Assembly: GCA_963930775.1 (NCBI GenBank)
Contig: OZ005707.1
Coordinates: 4,712,001-4,776,000, forward strand
Length of the DNA: 64,000 nt
DNA from: Cliona cf. orientalis
Taxonomy: Eukaryota; Porifera; Demospongiae; Clionaida; Clionaidae
Direction: 5' to 3'
Part shown: positions 22,701 through 33,270 of the stretch, piece after piece
Numbering within the stretch: the stretch's first letter is position 1
Layout: every line of letters begins with the position of its first letter
Made by a program: the position numbers and the translations under genes
The notes under the pieces: generated by a model
Databases searched by the model: none
The model's input: the letters and a program-made list of their open reading frames with translations, nothing else
Told to the model about the DNA's origin: nothing

Positions 22701-23233
22701 TCATGAAATTTCACCCTATTTTTGATGCTTACTTTGCTCCTCTGAAACATAAGCATCATTATTGGTTTGGAGTACAATTACTAGCCCGGATACTACTGTT
22801 GACCGTAATCATATCAACATTCAACATTTCACAAAGCATAAACATCTTGATTCTTTTTATAGTTGGAACTATATTACTTCTGTACATGGCTCTTGTGAGG
22901 CCCTACAAAAGTATTGCCATTCTAGTCCTCCAGAGTTCTTTTCTTGCCAATCTTGTCCTCCTTAGTGGCTGGATTAGCTTTACGTATCACACTGACGTGA
23001 ACAATACATCTAGGCCATGGATCAAGACAGCTTCCATCATGGCTTCAACTGGAGTTGCATTTCTTCAATTTTGCGGCATTGTGCTTTATCCAATAATTGG
23101 TCCTCAGTGTTCATCTGCCACGAAAAGGTGCCACAAAAAGGCAAAGAATGAACTGGACAACGAAGATTATCCTATTGTTGCAGACCGTGATCCTGTTCTC
23201 AATGAGTCACAACCTCTTTTACCACCGTTGTAG
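19712..23233 (+). CDS. Secreted beta-helix ectodomain, multi-pass membrane receptor-like protein (type I)
   Basis: Single-exon ORF of 1173 residues. A signal peptide (about 1-20, MKLFFLLILL) leads into a Thr/Asn/Ser-rich ectodomain dense in N-glycosylation sequons. From about 60 to 500 it has short repeats of right-handed beta-helix type, with PMP-like motifs FFNNSAENSGGALL and FINNSANDKGGAIY. A conserved segment follows (VCLCDNYGVPQC, then VHPGESFIVSAVTVG), then a cysteine neck (CAFNRAGRLCGGCK at about 744, CIHCHN). About ten hydrophobic segments lie between 783 and 1130 (roughly 783, 810, 846, 872, 907, 956, 1017, 1043, 1069 and 1109). Before the seventh is DAYFAPLKHKHHYWFG, similar in layout to TRP-like multi-pass domains. 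The acidic tail ends SQPLLPPL. It probably acts at the cell surface; ligand and activity are unknown. The start is chosen for the signal peptide. Downstream lie relics of USP47, duplicated together with a dead copy of this gene at 47455-53450. Confidence 0.92.
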   Translation: MKLFFLLILLEELFPISLSGQAVIFCVKPDTTATCSAEDHCQHCESLQYYFDNVDTTINKENNVTMIFMDGSHTVNNNISSPIITVFSAQTLNMTVKAPSTTVTLITICRKEFCEGGDIITFNSTYFSMKSFNMTILVNEDGRTTQQIYNYHIAISALKVSLHECTYRSHFPDNIPHYVTIDIAHATDVLLKDCVFYEFDEINIARDTVSNGRTLESSYLNVTLESCTVNRSISEATVSLYMDATHAMLNGCTFAHSGIVVDHTNNTVMENCTFIRPVLYITSEYSILENCTLLNGFVKISESSTVILSQLRILGGEDSWELTDDTNILFNNCHVQSTTINIVRCNTTIAGESMFTISSILAHFSSITMSGNISIKNYHYFNGAMFLDSSNLTVAAGAEVTFFNNSAENSGGALLINMLSNFYMEVGASTKFINNSANDKGGAIYVQPGIGSFVSEMSIDISSKCLFQPQFNIIGEIYVLFANSTAINGAGDDVYGATLENCQFYQTGSLVIERSGPPSLSSVSSDPQRVCLCDNYGVPQCDAVNNTRSVHPGESFIVSAVTVGWDYPNTTTGTIHTGFLRTGSSIIPTLDSTSQRGHVISSSKQCTNITFTLYSKPSPENVTMYITTSYMDTRTAEKFVHKGCDDVYPRNVNCQYKDHVTPVFFNISLLECPAGFKLLPYNQSCDCYLHNILFDSCDIRNGAGYFLWTKTIWVSIENGLLLYNTHCPFDYCNAIGKDINLHDDFDSQCAFNRAGRLCGGCKTNYSLAIGSSHCIHCHNNNNLALLIFFAAAGFLLVFFISAFNLTVTQGMINGLIFYANVVWTYQSIFFPQELISNPVLTFLKTFIAWINLDFGIETCFVDGLNALWKAGLQFVFPFYIWVIAGLIILAARYSTRLTNLLGNRGVPVLGTLFLLSYIKLLQTSFSIMEFSILTWEDNSTVLVWSINGNINYTDLYHILLLIAGLATLLFFLLPYTVLLFLIQCFRKISHFRLLKWIMKFHPIFDAYFAPLKHKHHYWFGVQLLARILLLTVIISTFNISQSINILILFIVGTILLLYMALVRPYKSIAILVLQSSFLANLVLLSGWISFTYHTDVNNTSRPWIKTASIMASTGVAFLQFCGIVLYPIIGPQCSSATKRCHKKAKNELDNEDYPIVADRDPVLNESQPLLPPL

Positions 23234-23982
23234 TGCTTGCTATTATTAATAATATTATTTGTGATTAGCTAATAGTAAAGTAACACTTATGTAATTGTAA
23301 TTGTATGTTTAATCTCTGAGGTATTATGTAACTTGGTTAAGTTGTACTGCGTGTGAGTTGTCTGTTAACAATTCTAGGTGTGTGTGAATTGAATAAGTGC
23401 ATGTTATATCTTCTGGAATGTTCTATGTTTCTCTGTTCTCTATTTAAGCTGCTAATTTGTGCCAGTTAGTAGCTATAGGTAGTATGAGTAGTTGAGTTGT
23501 CATGCAATTGAGTTACCAATAAAAGTTCTATCTCATTGCATTGCCGCGTGCACGGCACATCACAGTGACAGTATCGAGCTAGAGACTACTAGACTAGTAA
23601 GTACAACCGTATACTAGGAATGTGCAGTGAAGTGATATAATAATAGCTAATAATATTATTATGAAATTAAATATGTATATACTGAAATGTCTTCTTAAAT
23701 TAGTATAGTATGTAGTTCCCAGTACTGTTTTACATTATATTGCAATATTTTTACTATAGTAAGCGGTTCCCACTGCCTTAAGTCAAATAGCAATTATTTT
23801 GGTATTGTTTGATATTAACAGTTAGTACCATCATGATGATGTATACATAAGGTACGGCCATGCATGCATGGGGGTGGAGATATATACTATGCGCCATGCA
23901 TGCAGAGACTTTCAATCGTCTGAGATGTACCATATCACACCAACTCCATCCTCCTCTTCGTAATTGTCCCCTCTCCTCCCAG
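23234..23982. other. 3' flank of the receptor gene
   Basis: Non-coding and conserved with 50096-51683 apart from the transposon there. Holds the poly(A) signal at 23518. The rest is AT-rich with no separate gene. Confidence 0.6.
23518..23523 (+). terminator. AATAAA poly(A) signal of the receptor gene
   Basis: AATAAA lies about 285 bases after the stop codon and is followed by a T/G-rich stretch. The same signal is kept at 50366-50371 in the duplicated copy. Confidence 0.7.
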
Positions 23983-25610
23983 GCAAGTCCCACAGCTGCC
24001 TCATTAATAGATACACAACGTCAAGCGACAGCATTGCTAGTAACACCAATGATGGAGAAAAACTTAACATCTACAGAAAAGTATGTTACATTTCATGTCA
24101 AACATATTTATTATAATAATATTATAACATTAAATTAGTAGCTACATGTCATTTTTCCCCTCCCCAGCCATTGAGCTTTGTATTGATCATCTACACACTT
24201 GCTCAGTACCAGTACCCTCTGTACACTTACATGCTTGTAAATGAAATGGCATTCAATTGCGCATGCACCTATAGTAACTGCTATCTAGATAGCTAGTTTT
24301 TGATCGATATAGCTAACTGTATGTCATGTGGTGTTAATTTTGTCCCCCTTGCATTGTATCATACAGGTGTGTCCTATCTACAGCAACAATCAGGAGTATG
24401 AAATGTTTCGACTCCAAGACACTCTTCAAGCTGTGCCCAATGAAACTAAGACGGTGGTTCGTCTGGGAAGAGCACTCAAGCCCGGTGAGTTGAGGGTGAA
24501 GCTATCCCTGCTTGAAATCAATAAACTAGAGTTCTTTAAGCCACTTTTAGACTCCATTGTACCCAAGGGCATAACAGTGAGGCAGTTCAAGGAACAGGTG
24601 GTGGAGGAGGCCTATGAGCAAGGAGTACAGGTGAAGCTGGATGCTGACAGGTGAGCTAGGGGGCTGGCTGCTTGTGTGTGTGTGTCTGTATGTAGCTGTT
24701 CTGTGATTTAGTGCTTGATACAGAATGCGTCTGCGCAAAAAGACTTGGAGAAGCCCGTGTACCATCTTCCTGGATGCTCAAGTGTTTAGTAGAGATATTC
24801 ATGTCTTTGCTAACTTTGAAATCTACATTGAGTGCCTGGAAGGTGAGAAACTTTTATTGTGCACTCGTGTAGCTACTCTTTCTCTCACATACACACACAT
24901 GCAGGTCCTGACAAGATGGAGCCCACCCAGATGCAGGTCTATGTTCGTCAAATACTCTTGACTGTAGATAAGACACAAGAGATTATACTCAGCGATACTT
25001 CACCAGAACACCTCAAGATGATGCCGGGTTAGAACTTTAAGCTGTACACACATGCATACAGTGTTCTCTCTCTCTCTTCCTCCTTCCACAGCTTTCCCAC
25101 TTAAGTGGAATCCCGGTTGAAAGGGTAGAATTTGCCAAAGCCTATGGTTCATTTCCGTGTGAGATGTCTGTGCTGGACATTGAGTCGAAGCTGGAGTGGA
25201 ATCCAACTGTGACTAGCTACCATCAGCTCCATGCCTCTCTCCATCTATGATGATGGATCCATTCTCTACTTCAAGTGAGACAACTCCACTGCATAGCTAG
25301 TATGCTCTATATATGCTGCAAGACCCTTATGTTCACATTTTTAGGGACTTTGAAAGAGCCACCAATGAAATTAACTTAAGCTTCTGAGCAAACACGTGAG
25401 ATTCAGAAACTAGAGAACACCAGGTATGATGATTGTGTGTCATGGTAATGAATCCCCACCTTGAAACTCAGAAAAAAATTTATAATCATTGTTACAACAA
25501 CAGACAATCATTTTTGTGTCTGTAGGCTAGGCAAGTACAACATTAGTACTACCAGTCACAACTATCATCATCGAGGACAGAAAGGTTTAAAAATCAATTA
25601 AGAGTTGGAC
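23983..25610 (+). pseudogene. USP47: USP47 C-terminal exons, decayed copy 1
   Basis: Spliced exons match the C-terminal region of the deubiquitinase USP47, well downstream of its peptidase domain. Exons with good GT-AG borders: 23983-24080, 24168-24236 (uncertain), 24367-24650 (VPNETKTVVRLG; GELRVKLSLLEINKLEFFK), 24724-24842 (MRLRKKTWRSPCTIFLD, close to the human RLRKKTWKNPGTVFLD), 24905-25027, 25092 onward (VEFAKAYGSFPCEMSVLDI), and the last near 25530 (ending RGQKGLKIN). The catalytic domain is absent. A 4-base difference near 25216 shifts the frame relative to copy 2, and a further shift near 25375 brings an early stop, so it is not a working gene. It was probably a hitchhiker in the receptor duplication. 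Confidence 0.85.
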
Positions 25611-26002
25611 AGAAGATGATGACACAGCTATAGAGAATGTTGTTATATTATTACTATTACGTAATACCGTGCAATCTGTTTATTAATACTTTCTTGTGGT
25701 TACTCTACAACACTTACTACAAAACCAGAACTGTACACTGTATAGTACCCATGTTGCTTGCAAATTTAATTGCAACATGCAGACTAGCTATTGCTATTGC
25801 AATTACGCCGAGGGTTTTGCACTATAGTGCTTCATTATTATTAAATTCATTCTGTCCATGTCTATATATAAGTTTTATCTCATAAAACCTTCCCACGGCT
25901 AGATAAGTTAATTATTTACATTATATTACATTTATACATTACATTACTCATACGGAAATTCTTTTATCTTATGATGTAATCTACTTAGTGTTTAATTTCA
26001 AA
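25611..26002. other. Intergenic, nothing recognised
   Basis: AT-rich. Includes GCCGAGGGTTTTGCACTATA at 25807, resembling the edge of the element inserted at 50593-51446. No gene. Confidence 0.4.
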
Positions 26003-26190
26003 AAAGCGCATACACTAAGCAGAAAAAAGCAGCCCAGAAACCACCACATAGTTTGAGCTTATAGACCCATACAATGCAGGCAGGCAGACTAAACTTCAAT
26101 TTTGACCAAAGTGGGTAATGGTCGTCACATTTATGTGCGCGTGGGCGGAAAACATTGCACATGCATTGCTTCCTATACAAACATAATAAC
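26003..26190. repeat. Flanking repeat X, copy 1
   Basis: Shares CACTAAGCAGAAAAA, AGAAACCACCACATAGTTTG, GGGTAATGGTCGTCAC and GCGTGGGCGGAAAACATTG with copy 2 at 28400-28650 in the same orientation. The two copies bracket the B array, as if the array had inserted into X and X was later duplicated, or the array expanded between two X copies. Confidence 0.65.
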
Positions 26191-26193
26191 GTC

Positions 26194-27845
26194 CAGAGTC
26201 CCAATTCCAAAAAAAAAAATTCGGCCCTCGCTATGATGAAACCTATGATGATATTATGATGAAATTGGGTCGAAGACTGCTTCAAACTGTTAAGCTCGCA
26301 TGACAGGGTATTGGGACCCAGAATTCGAACCTAGCGTAGAAGAGATCGTGGACTATCCGATGATATCCTTATGGCGTTTCTCTCAGTTCGCTTTCTCTAG
26401 CGAGCTCGCTTTCAGGGCAGGGGGATTTCCCTATTCAGTCGAGCACATGGTAGGTGAAGGTCAACCGGCTCAAGCCGCGCGCCCCAATAGTGTACGCGTA
26501 TACGGAGCATGCGCAGTTTGTCAATGTGTCCTAGCTCGAATTTGTGGCGGCGTATTCGTGAGGGACTCTGGACGTAGTCTCTAAGTTTTTCATTACGTCC
26601 AGAGTCCCAATCAACAAATCGATTCGGCCTCGCGATGAGGTAATTATGATGAAATGATGATGAAACCTATGAGGTAGTTGCTGTGAAACTGCTTCAAAAT
26701 GTTTAGCGCGCATGAAAGGTTGTTGGGACCCAGAATTCGAACCTAGCGTAGAAGAGATCGTGGACTATCCGATGATACTATTATGGCGTTTCTCTCAATT
26801 CGCTTTCTCTAGCGAGCTCGCTTTCAGGGCAGGGGGATTTCCCTATTCAGTCGAGCACATGGCAGGTGAAGGTCAACCGGCTCAAGCCGCGCGCCCCGAT
26901 ATTGTACGCGTATACGGAGCATGCGCAGTTTTCAATGTGTCCCAGTTCGAATTTATGGCGGCGCATTCACGAGGGACTCTGGACGTAGTCTCTAAGTTTT
27001 TCATTACGTCCAGAGTCCCAATTCCAAAAAAAGAATTCGACCTCGCGATGAGGTAATTAATGACGAAGTGATGATGAAATGATGATGAAAGTTATGATAA
27101 AATTATGATGTAATTGCTGTAAAACTGTTTCAAAATGTTTAGCGCGCATGAAAGGTTATTGGGACCCAGAATTCGAACCTAGCGTAGAAGAGATCGTGGA
27201 CTATCCGGTGATATCATTATGGCATTCCTCTCAGTTCGCTTTCTCTGGCGAGCTCGCTTTCAGGGCAGGGGGATTTCCCTATTCAGTCGAGCACATGGCA
27301 GGTGAAGGTCAACCGGCTCAAGCCGCGCGCCCCAATATTGTACGCGTATACGGAGCATGCGCAGTTTGTCAATGTGTCCTAGTTCGAATTTATGGCGGCG
27401 TATTCATGAGGGACGCTGGACGTAGTCTCTAAGTTTTTCATTACGTCCAGAGTCCCAATCAACAAATCGCTTCGGCCAACCGATGAGGTAATTGTGATGA
27501 AATGATGATGAAATTGGGGTGAAGACTGCTTCAAAATGTTTAGCGCGCATGAAAGGTTGTTGGGACCCAGAATTTGAACCTAGCGTAGAAGAGATCGTGG
27601 ACTATCCGATGATACTATTATGGCGTTTCTCTCAGTTCGCTTTCTCTATCGAGCTCGCTTTCAGGGAAGGGGGATTTCCCTATTCAGTCGAGCACGTGGC
27701 AGGTGAAGGTCAACCGGCTCAAGCCGCGCGCCCCGATATTGTACGCATATACGGAGCATGCGCAGTTTGTCGATGTGTCCTAGTTCGAATTTATGGCGGC
27801 GTATTCATGAGGGACTCTGGACGTAGTCTCTAAATTTTTCATTAC
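26194..27845. repeat. Tandem array of four B units (about 400-436 bp each)
   Basis: GGGACCCAGAATT recurs at 26313, 26725, 27161 and 27562. Each unit contains TTTCCCTATTCAGTCGAGCA, AGGTCAACCGGCTCAAGCCG, GGAGCATGCGCAGTTTG, a GGGACTCTGGACGTAGTCTC join and a degenerate GATGATGAAA tract. All four units keep an open plus-strand frame of about 90 codons (WDPEFEPSVEEIVDYP to RDSGRSL). The relatives at 2500-2900 and 11715-12580 carry stops in it, so I treat it as repeat sequence, not a gene. Confidence 0.85.
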
Positions 27846-28330
27846 TTGCCCAGTAGAAATTTACTTTTCTGCGGTTATTAGGTAATGATGACGTAATCTA
27901 TGAGGTAATTGCCAGAAAACTCAGGGCCTCCGTGGAGCCTTTCTGAGACTTGAAAATCGGTATATATGTAGAGTATCTGACGCATGTACCCAGCGAATAC
28001 ATTATAAGCTGAGCGCTACTTTCTCTGCGAAGTACCGCCGGCCGAACTTCACGCGTTCTCTTGGCTGACGTAATCCCGTGGATAAATAAAGCTAGCCTTG
28101 TGCTATATATAGCACGCACGCTGTGTGCCATGCCGCGACTAACCTGATGTTCAGAAGCTGTCGAGTTCGTCTCCTGTGATTGAAAATTGTCAGTGTCGAG
28201 GTCGAGAGTCGGCCGCGGTCGACTCTCAGACTCCATGAGGAATGTGTGTACGCACTATATTGACGACCTTTTACCATATGAACCATCATGCATGCAGCTA
28301 CTGGGCAAGTGGTCAAGTGTTCATATTATT
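27846..28330. repeat. Composite repeat family, A part joined to the four-unit B array
   Basis: Inverted relative to copies 1 and 2. Begins TGCCCAGTAGAAATTTACTT and ends near GGTCAAGTGTTCATATT. With the array at 26194 it makes a third composite copy, of type B4-A. Confidence 0.75.
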
Positions 28331-28399
28331 ATATTCTTATTTATTATATATTAATAATTTGTCGTGAATGTTTTCCCAGAGTCTCAAACATTACTTAAC

Positions 28400-28650
28400 A
28401 TTAAATCCTTTTATTTCAAGAAGTGGACACACTTAGCAGAAAAATACAGTCCAGAAATCACCACATAGTTGAGCTAGATGCATGCATAATAGACCCATGC
28501 AATGCAAGCAGGCAGCCAAAACGTCAATTTTGACAAAAGTGGGTAAAGGTCGTCACGTTCCTGTACGCGCGTAGCCACGCCCCTCAAGTAGCGCGTGGGC
28601 GGAAAACATTGTAAATGCATGGCTTCCCTATACAAACATATGGAATAACT
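28400..28650. repeat. Flanking repeat X, copy 2
   Basis: Same order of motifs as 26003-26190, with an extra CGCGTAGCCACGCCCCTCAA segment. Bases 28651-28959 show no gene. Confidence 0.65.
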
Positions 28651-28959
28651 TCAAAGGGCCGTAACTTTAATTCTAAAGTGTGAATCAAAATTCTGTTCCG
28701 TCAAATTTCCAGGTGTGATCCATTCTGCGTGCTCGTGTGAACGGTTTGCCCTGAATAGCTTCCCAGAGTCTCAAATATTAATTAATTACTTAATAGTTTG
28801 TACCGGTATTTGTCTACTTAGTATGTAACTACTTAGTGTGTTAATTTCTACTTAGTGTATAACAAGAACACCTACACATCCAAAGTAGAAAAATATCAGC
28901 GATGCCACAGTAGTTTGCATTGTGGTAATAATTATTATGTGCTAAATGGTGCATGCATA

Positions 28960-29359
28960 CAAGGGCGTAGCCAGAAATTTTTTTATACTGAGGCAGGTAA
29001 TAAAGATTGCGTGCGAAGCGCGCGCGAATTTTTTAGCCACGCCCCCTTAGTGGACAAACCACGCCCATTTTTGGGTGTCTACCGCGATCGTAACAACGTA
29101 GAAAGTCTTCTCGAATCTAGAACGGTGCGCAAAGCCGTTTTATCGACGTTACTTACATCATCTCAGAGAGAGACATCCGTCTTGCTCTCTTAGAGATGGA
29201 GCTATACAGTGAAAGTTCGAGTGCTTAGTCAGCAAACAAACATGTCATGGCATGCACGCGGCTCGGTGAGTGCATGTTATTGTGTATTTAAGTATATAGC
29301 TGGCTGAATTGATGACCGAGGCAGCTGCCTCGGTTGCCTCAATGGTAGCTACGCCCTTT
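28960..29359. mobile_element. 400-bp MITE with GGGCGTAGC ends (hAT-like)
   Basis: The ends CAAGGGCGTAGC and the inverse GCTACGCCCTT are flanked by TGCATA on both sides. GGGCGTAGC-type ends are common in hAT elements of invertebrates (family knowledge). The 112-codon ORF across it is not conserved with anything I recognise. Confidence 0.65.
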
Positions 29360-29374
29360 GCATAGCAATTCGGA

Positions 29375-29490
29375 AGTGGTCGTCAGTAGTAAAAATGCGG
29401 ACATATACAATGTCTTATGGTCGTCAGTAATGAATTTTAATTACTACACCCACTTACGCGCTTCTACTACTGACGACCATTTCCGCGTCC
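29375..29490. mobile_element. Short hairpin element carrying GTCGTCAGTA
   Basis: GGAAGTGGTCGTCAGTAGTA on the left pairs with CTACTACTGACGACCATTTC on the right. It contains a third internal GGTCGTCAG. Bases 29491-29924 show no gene. Confidence 0.65.
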
Positions 29491-29924
29491 GTGTACCACA
29501 TGCTTCTGCAGTTTTTCACAAGGTTAGTAAAAATAAATTAATTTCTAGCCAGCCGATCGTACGTAGCAGGTGGCGTTTGAGTATATAGCGATTGGTCTAC
29601 ACTCTACAAAATTAATGAGAGTTCCAGGGTGGTAACAGTTATACTGGTGTGATTATTGTCGGCCGATACTACCGATACGATCGAGCGTTCCACAGCGCAA
29701 CTCTGCCATGGTTGAGCTAGCTACAGCCACGCTACTTATACAGCAAGCGAATGCTTGCTAGCCTTGAGTCCAGGCTCTAGAGAACCCGAGTTTTACTTTG
29801 GTTTTTAATACAGCTACTAGGCGGCAGCCCATAATAGTGAAATAGTTGTGGTTGACACATAGCCCATCTATGCATGTATGCATGCACGCACCTTGCCACG
29901 ACATGGCAGTGCATACATAATTGT

Positions 29925-30122
29925 TGGTAGTTGCTTAGCAACCAAAGTTTTTATAGGCATTTTGCCGGCTATGGGAAGGGGGTGGGTCATCATAAAGTAG
30001 TCCCAATGGCGAACAGAGGTCAACTACCAACAAAATAGTTATAATTATTATATGACAGTAATTGGGGTGCATTCGACCATGCATCTCATGCACCCCAATT
30101 ACTGTCATAATTATAACTATTA
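29925..30122. mobile_element. Small repeat family Q, copy 2 (inverted)
   Basis: Inverted relative to 10237-10406. Ends in a perfect palindrome GGGGTGCATTCGACC / CATGCATCTCATGCACCCC with CAATTACTGTCA arms. Bases 30123-30643 hold AT-rich sequence with no clear gene. Confidence 0.7.
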
Positions 30123-30643
30123 TTAAATTTTATTGTATATGTATGTTCACATAGCTCAGTGTGCAGCAGTACATGCATGAATGATCACATCATGTTATGT
30201 GTATGTATGTGGTGAATATAGTATAATTTGCAGTGATGTCACAGAGCGTTCTTGAATGGCTTTGTGACATCATCAGCATATAAATAGCTATAAAAGGCTA
30301 GCCGAGTTATATATTGAAAGTGAAACCCAAGCCCAAGTACTAAATACAGTCTGAGTCTCCCAACATCTGTGTATGCTTTGATCGTTGAGGGCTGATTCTG
30401 TCTTTCAATATGAGCTCCTCAAAATGTACACGAGTTAATGTAGCTCTTATGGGAGACAGCGTCAAAACGTGGAATATCTCGGCCTTGAGGTGAAAGTGAA
30501 AGTTTCTGTATAAATGATTTATAGCCAATGTGGATAGTTACTATAGTAATGAAAGAATGGTTGTTATTCAGTGGCGCTGGTAACCAAGCAACATTAGATT
30601 TTTTGGAATTTTGTGTGAATTGTGTTATATTACATTCATGGTA

Positions 30644-30826
30644 CCGTAAATCGCGAATATTTCGTATCTAAAATATTTCATACGATAATTTTTCATGTTA
30701 AATAATTTTCGGACAAACGACCCTTTACCGCATTATCGTTAATATTGCGCATGTATTTCATTTTAATTTTCGCAGAAGCCATGCTGTCCGAAAATATTTT
30801 AACATCAAAATATTCGCGATTTACAG
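30644..30826. mobile_element. 183-bp MITE flanked by TA
   Basis: CCGTAAATCGCGAATATTT pairs with AAATATTCGCGATTTACAG (read inverted). Longer internal pairing covers ATTTTCGGA and TCCGAAAAT. TA on both sides suggests a Tc1/mariner-type mechanism. Bases 30827-31283 show nothing else. Confidence 0.75.
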
Positions 30827-31283
30827 TAGTATTTTTCTACTTCGGATGTAACTTCTTAGTGTGTAATTTTGTCGTTGCGGTGAAAGAATACTTTGATCTT
30901 GCTTTGATGCCAGTCTTTTCTTCAGGGGCCACTTCCGGTCGTTAATTACACGTGCATAATCATCCCTGGCTCTTCCTGGACACGCCCACCTTTGACCAAA
31001 CACTCGTATGGCTTCCTCGGCCACGCTCCCTCACAGTTCGTTAATTAACTTTGCTTGGCCTAACACACAGCTGATTTCGGTTGCCAGCATATCAATAACA
31101 CATAATATAGTATGGACTATTGTGCAAGTACATTTAAGAGCTTAAGATAATGATTGCAAGTCCTTTATGGACCTTCCAGTGAGCCCACTAACTAAATAAT
31201 AACTGCAATGTGTTTCCAAATAGTTTGGAATTGAATACAGAGATGACCTCTACTCATTTATAATCACACAAAAAATGACACAA

Positions 31284-31490
31284 ACAAGCATAAATAATCA
31301 ATTGTTGAATGAAGTAGGGATGGAAGTACCAAAAAGTACTCGAACAAGACGATCGAGCAGGGATGACAACTACAAGTAGACATCCCTAGCTACATCTTTT
31401 CAAGTAGTCACAGACTTCATGATAGATGTAAGGATGTCATTTCCATCCCTACTTCATTCAACAATTTATTTAATTGATTTTTATGCTTGT
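31284..31490. mobile_element. Palindromic MITE, about 207 bp
   Basis: Arms of about 42 bases: ACAAGCATAAATAATCAATT with GTTGAATGAAGTAGGGATGG on the left, the inverse on the right. The interior includes AAGTACCAAAAAGTACTCG. Confidence 0.75.
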
Positions 31491-31667
31491 ATAGATAGAC
31501 TGGGATTCCCTTATGTTGCATTTATGTGTCTGATAGCAAATACATGTATTAGCTAGGAATATTTTCATTGGATGGAGTTTGACAATGACATCATAATCTT
31601 TTGGAGTAGAGTCTAACATGCACATCAAGAAAAAGTGCATGTTGAAGGTTGTTGGACCGACATACTA

Positions 31668-31858
31668 TAATATAGCGGAAAATTTTTGAGGGAGAAAACT
31701 TTTGCAAAATGAAGAGCAAAGAAGATTTCGCGGAGAAAACTTTGACGGATTCATACTGTAGACCGGATATGGATTGTGCACGCATGCAATGTTTGTGAAG
31801 AAAACTTTCATGAATGAGCCCAAATCCACCAAATTCGCGAAAGTTTCCCGCTATACGG
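31668..31858. mobile_element. CCGTATAGCGGGAAA-type MITE, diverged copy
   Basis: Ends TATAGCGGAAAATTTTTGAG and the inverse of CGCGAAAGTTTCCCGCTATA. Same family as 36860-37070. Bases 31859-32284 show no gene. Confidence 0.65.
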
Positions 31859-32284
31859 TGGCTAGCTGCCTGCAGCTTTAAGGTAAATGTCCCTGTTATA
31901 AGTCATTTAAGCAAATGATATGCCACATATGTAATTGGAGGGTTATTTTTTGTGGTTATTTTTTATGGACTTCCCAATGTGTCTATTGCATGGTTACAAA
32001 TGAGATCTCCCCTACTAAAAGTATGATGTTTTAAAAATTCATCTTGTCAGCACTATTACTGAATGTAGTATGGGCCGCCTGCTGGTATTATGAGTCACTA
32101 CTGTCAGTGCCATGAACATACTCAACCGTGATAAGCCTTCTTTAACAGATGGGATGTACTTAGCAGCCATCCAGAAGCAATTAAGCTGTGAATACGAGAT
32201 AGGAGTGGCTAAATAATATGCCAAAAGAAATCATTTTGTTAAAATGATGCATTGAAGATTGAAAATCCTTCTCTAAGCATGAAA

Positions 32285-32461
32285 TACCGTAGTTAATCGA
32301 ATATAACGCATGATCCAATTTAACGCAATAAATTAGTATTTTATGAATTCTCATAATGTTTATATGTGGAGCAGTTGACGACCTTTACCAGAAAAACGCT
32401 CGTTTTTCAAAATTGAAATTATTTTTTTTTCCTTGCGTAGTATTATAGATTAAGTACGGTA
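32285..32461. mobile_element. 177-bp MITE with TACCGTA ends
   Basis: TACCGTAGTTAATCGAATA pairs approximately with the inverse of TATAGATTAAGTACGGTA. Contains one GACGACCTTTACC motif at 32377. Confidence 0.6.
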
Positions 32462-33270
32462 AGCAGAAACTGAATAGGGAATGGAAATAATTTATCAGAA
32501 TCAGTCTGATAATAATATCTCATAAGTATTATTATACTGGCCTAGTAGTTGGATACTAATTAATCTTGATGACCCATAATACAGGCTGACTCATAATAGG
32601 GACATCTACCTTAGAGTCATTGGGTGTATAACATTATGGCATTCATTTGTTCTATGGTGACCTACTACACTTCACAAGGTCGCAGGTTATCTATAGCTGT
32701 TCCATAGATAATGCAGTACTGTATTATCTATGGCTGTTCAGTAGATAAGGTAAATAGGCTGTGACTTTGAAGTGCTTAATCAGGTTAGACTGTCTAGAAC
32801 TGAGGCTAACAATTTACATAGCATCAGATGTTTCTCCCAGCTGCCTGTTACCTATTTCTCCCAGATAATCCACCTGCAAGTGACATACATAGGCACCTAC
32901 CTGGGACACTACAGTAGCTATAATACTTTCACTTTCAGCTCAACACTACCTGTATGTTTAAAGATAATTGTACCACTGAAGCCATAGTCTAAGAGATCAA
33001 AGGCACTGTCAGTGCAATAAATTGCTTATAGTACTGGTAGGCTGTGGTAGCTCTAGGACCAGGTGAGAATTAGTAATTAACCTCTACTTATACAGTGCAT
33101 GCTTGGTGGTTTTGCTTAGCAACTACAACTTATACTGTGCATTCTTGGTGGTTTTGCCTAGTAACTACAACTAATACCTCACGTTCTTTGTGGTTTTGTT
33201 AGCTTAGCTACAGCAAGTTTGCTGATAAACTTCACATTGAATTTTAAGTAGTAGCTACAATTTGAACTAG
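32462..33270. repeat. Non-coding stretch with short repeats
   Basis: A palindrome around 32690-32740 (CTATAGCTGTTCCATAGATA). Three tandem units of about 40 bases at 33090-33200 share CTTGGTGGTTTTG and AGCAACTACAACT. No gene found. Confidence 0.5.

Noticed and set aside
22762..22965. Short plus-strand ORFs inside the receptor gene in other frames
   Set aside because: They overlap the 1173-codon frame and encode no recognisable domain; likewise 20497-20706, 21864-22145 and the minus-strand shadows.
28855..29193. 112-codon ORF as a gene
   Set aside because: It spans the edge of a MITE with clear inverted ends and has no known domain.
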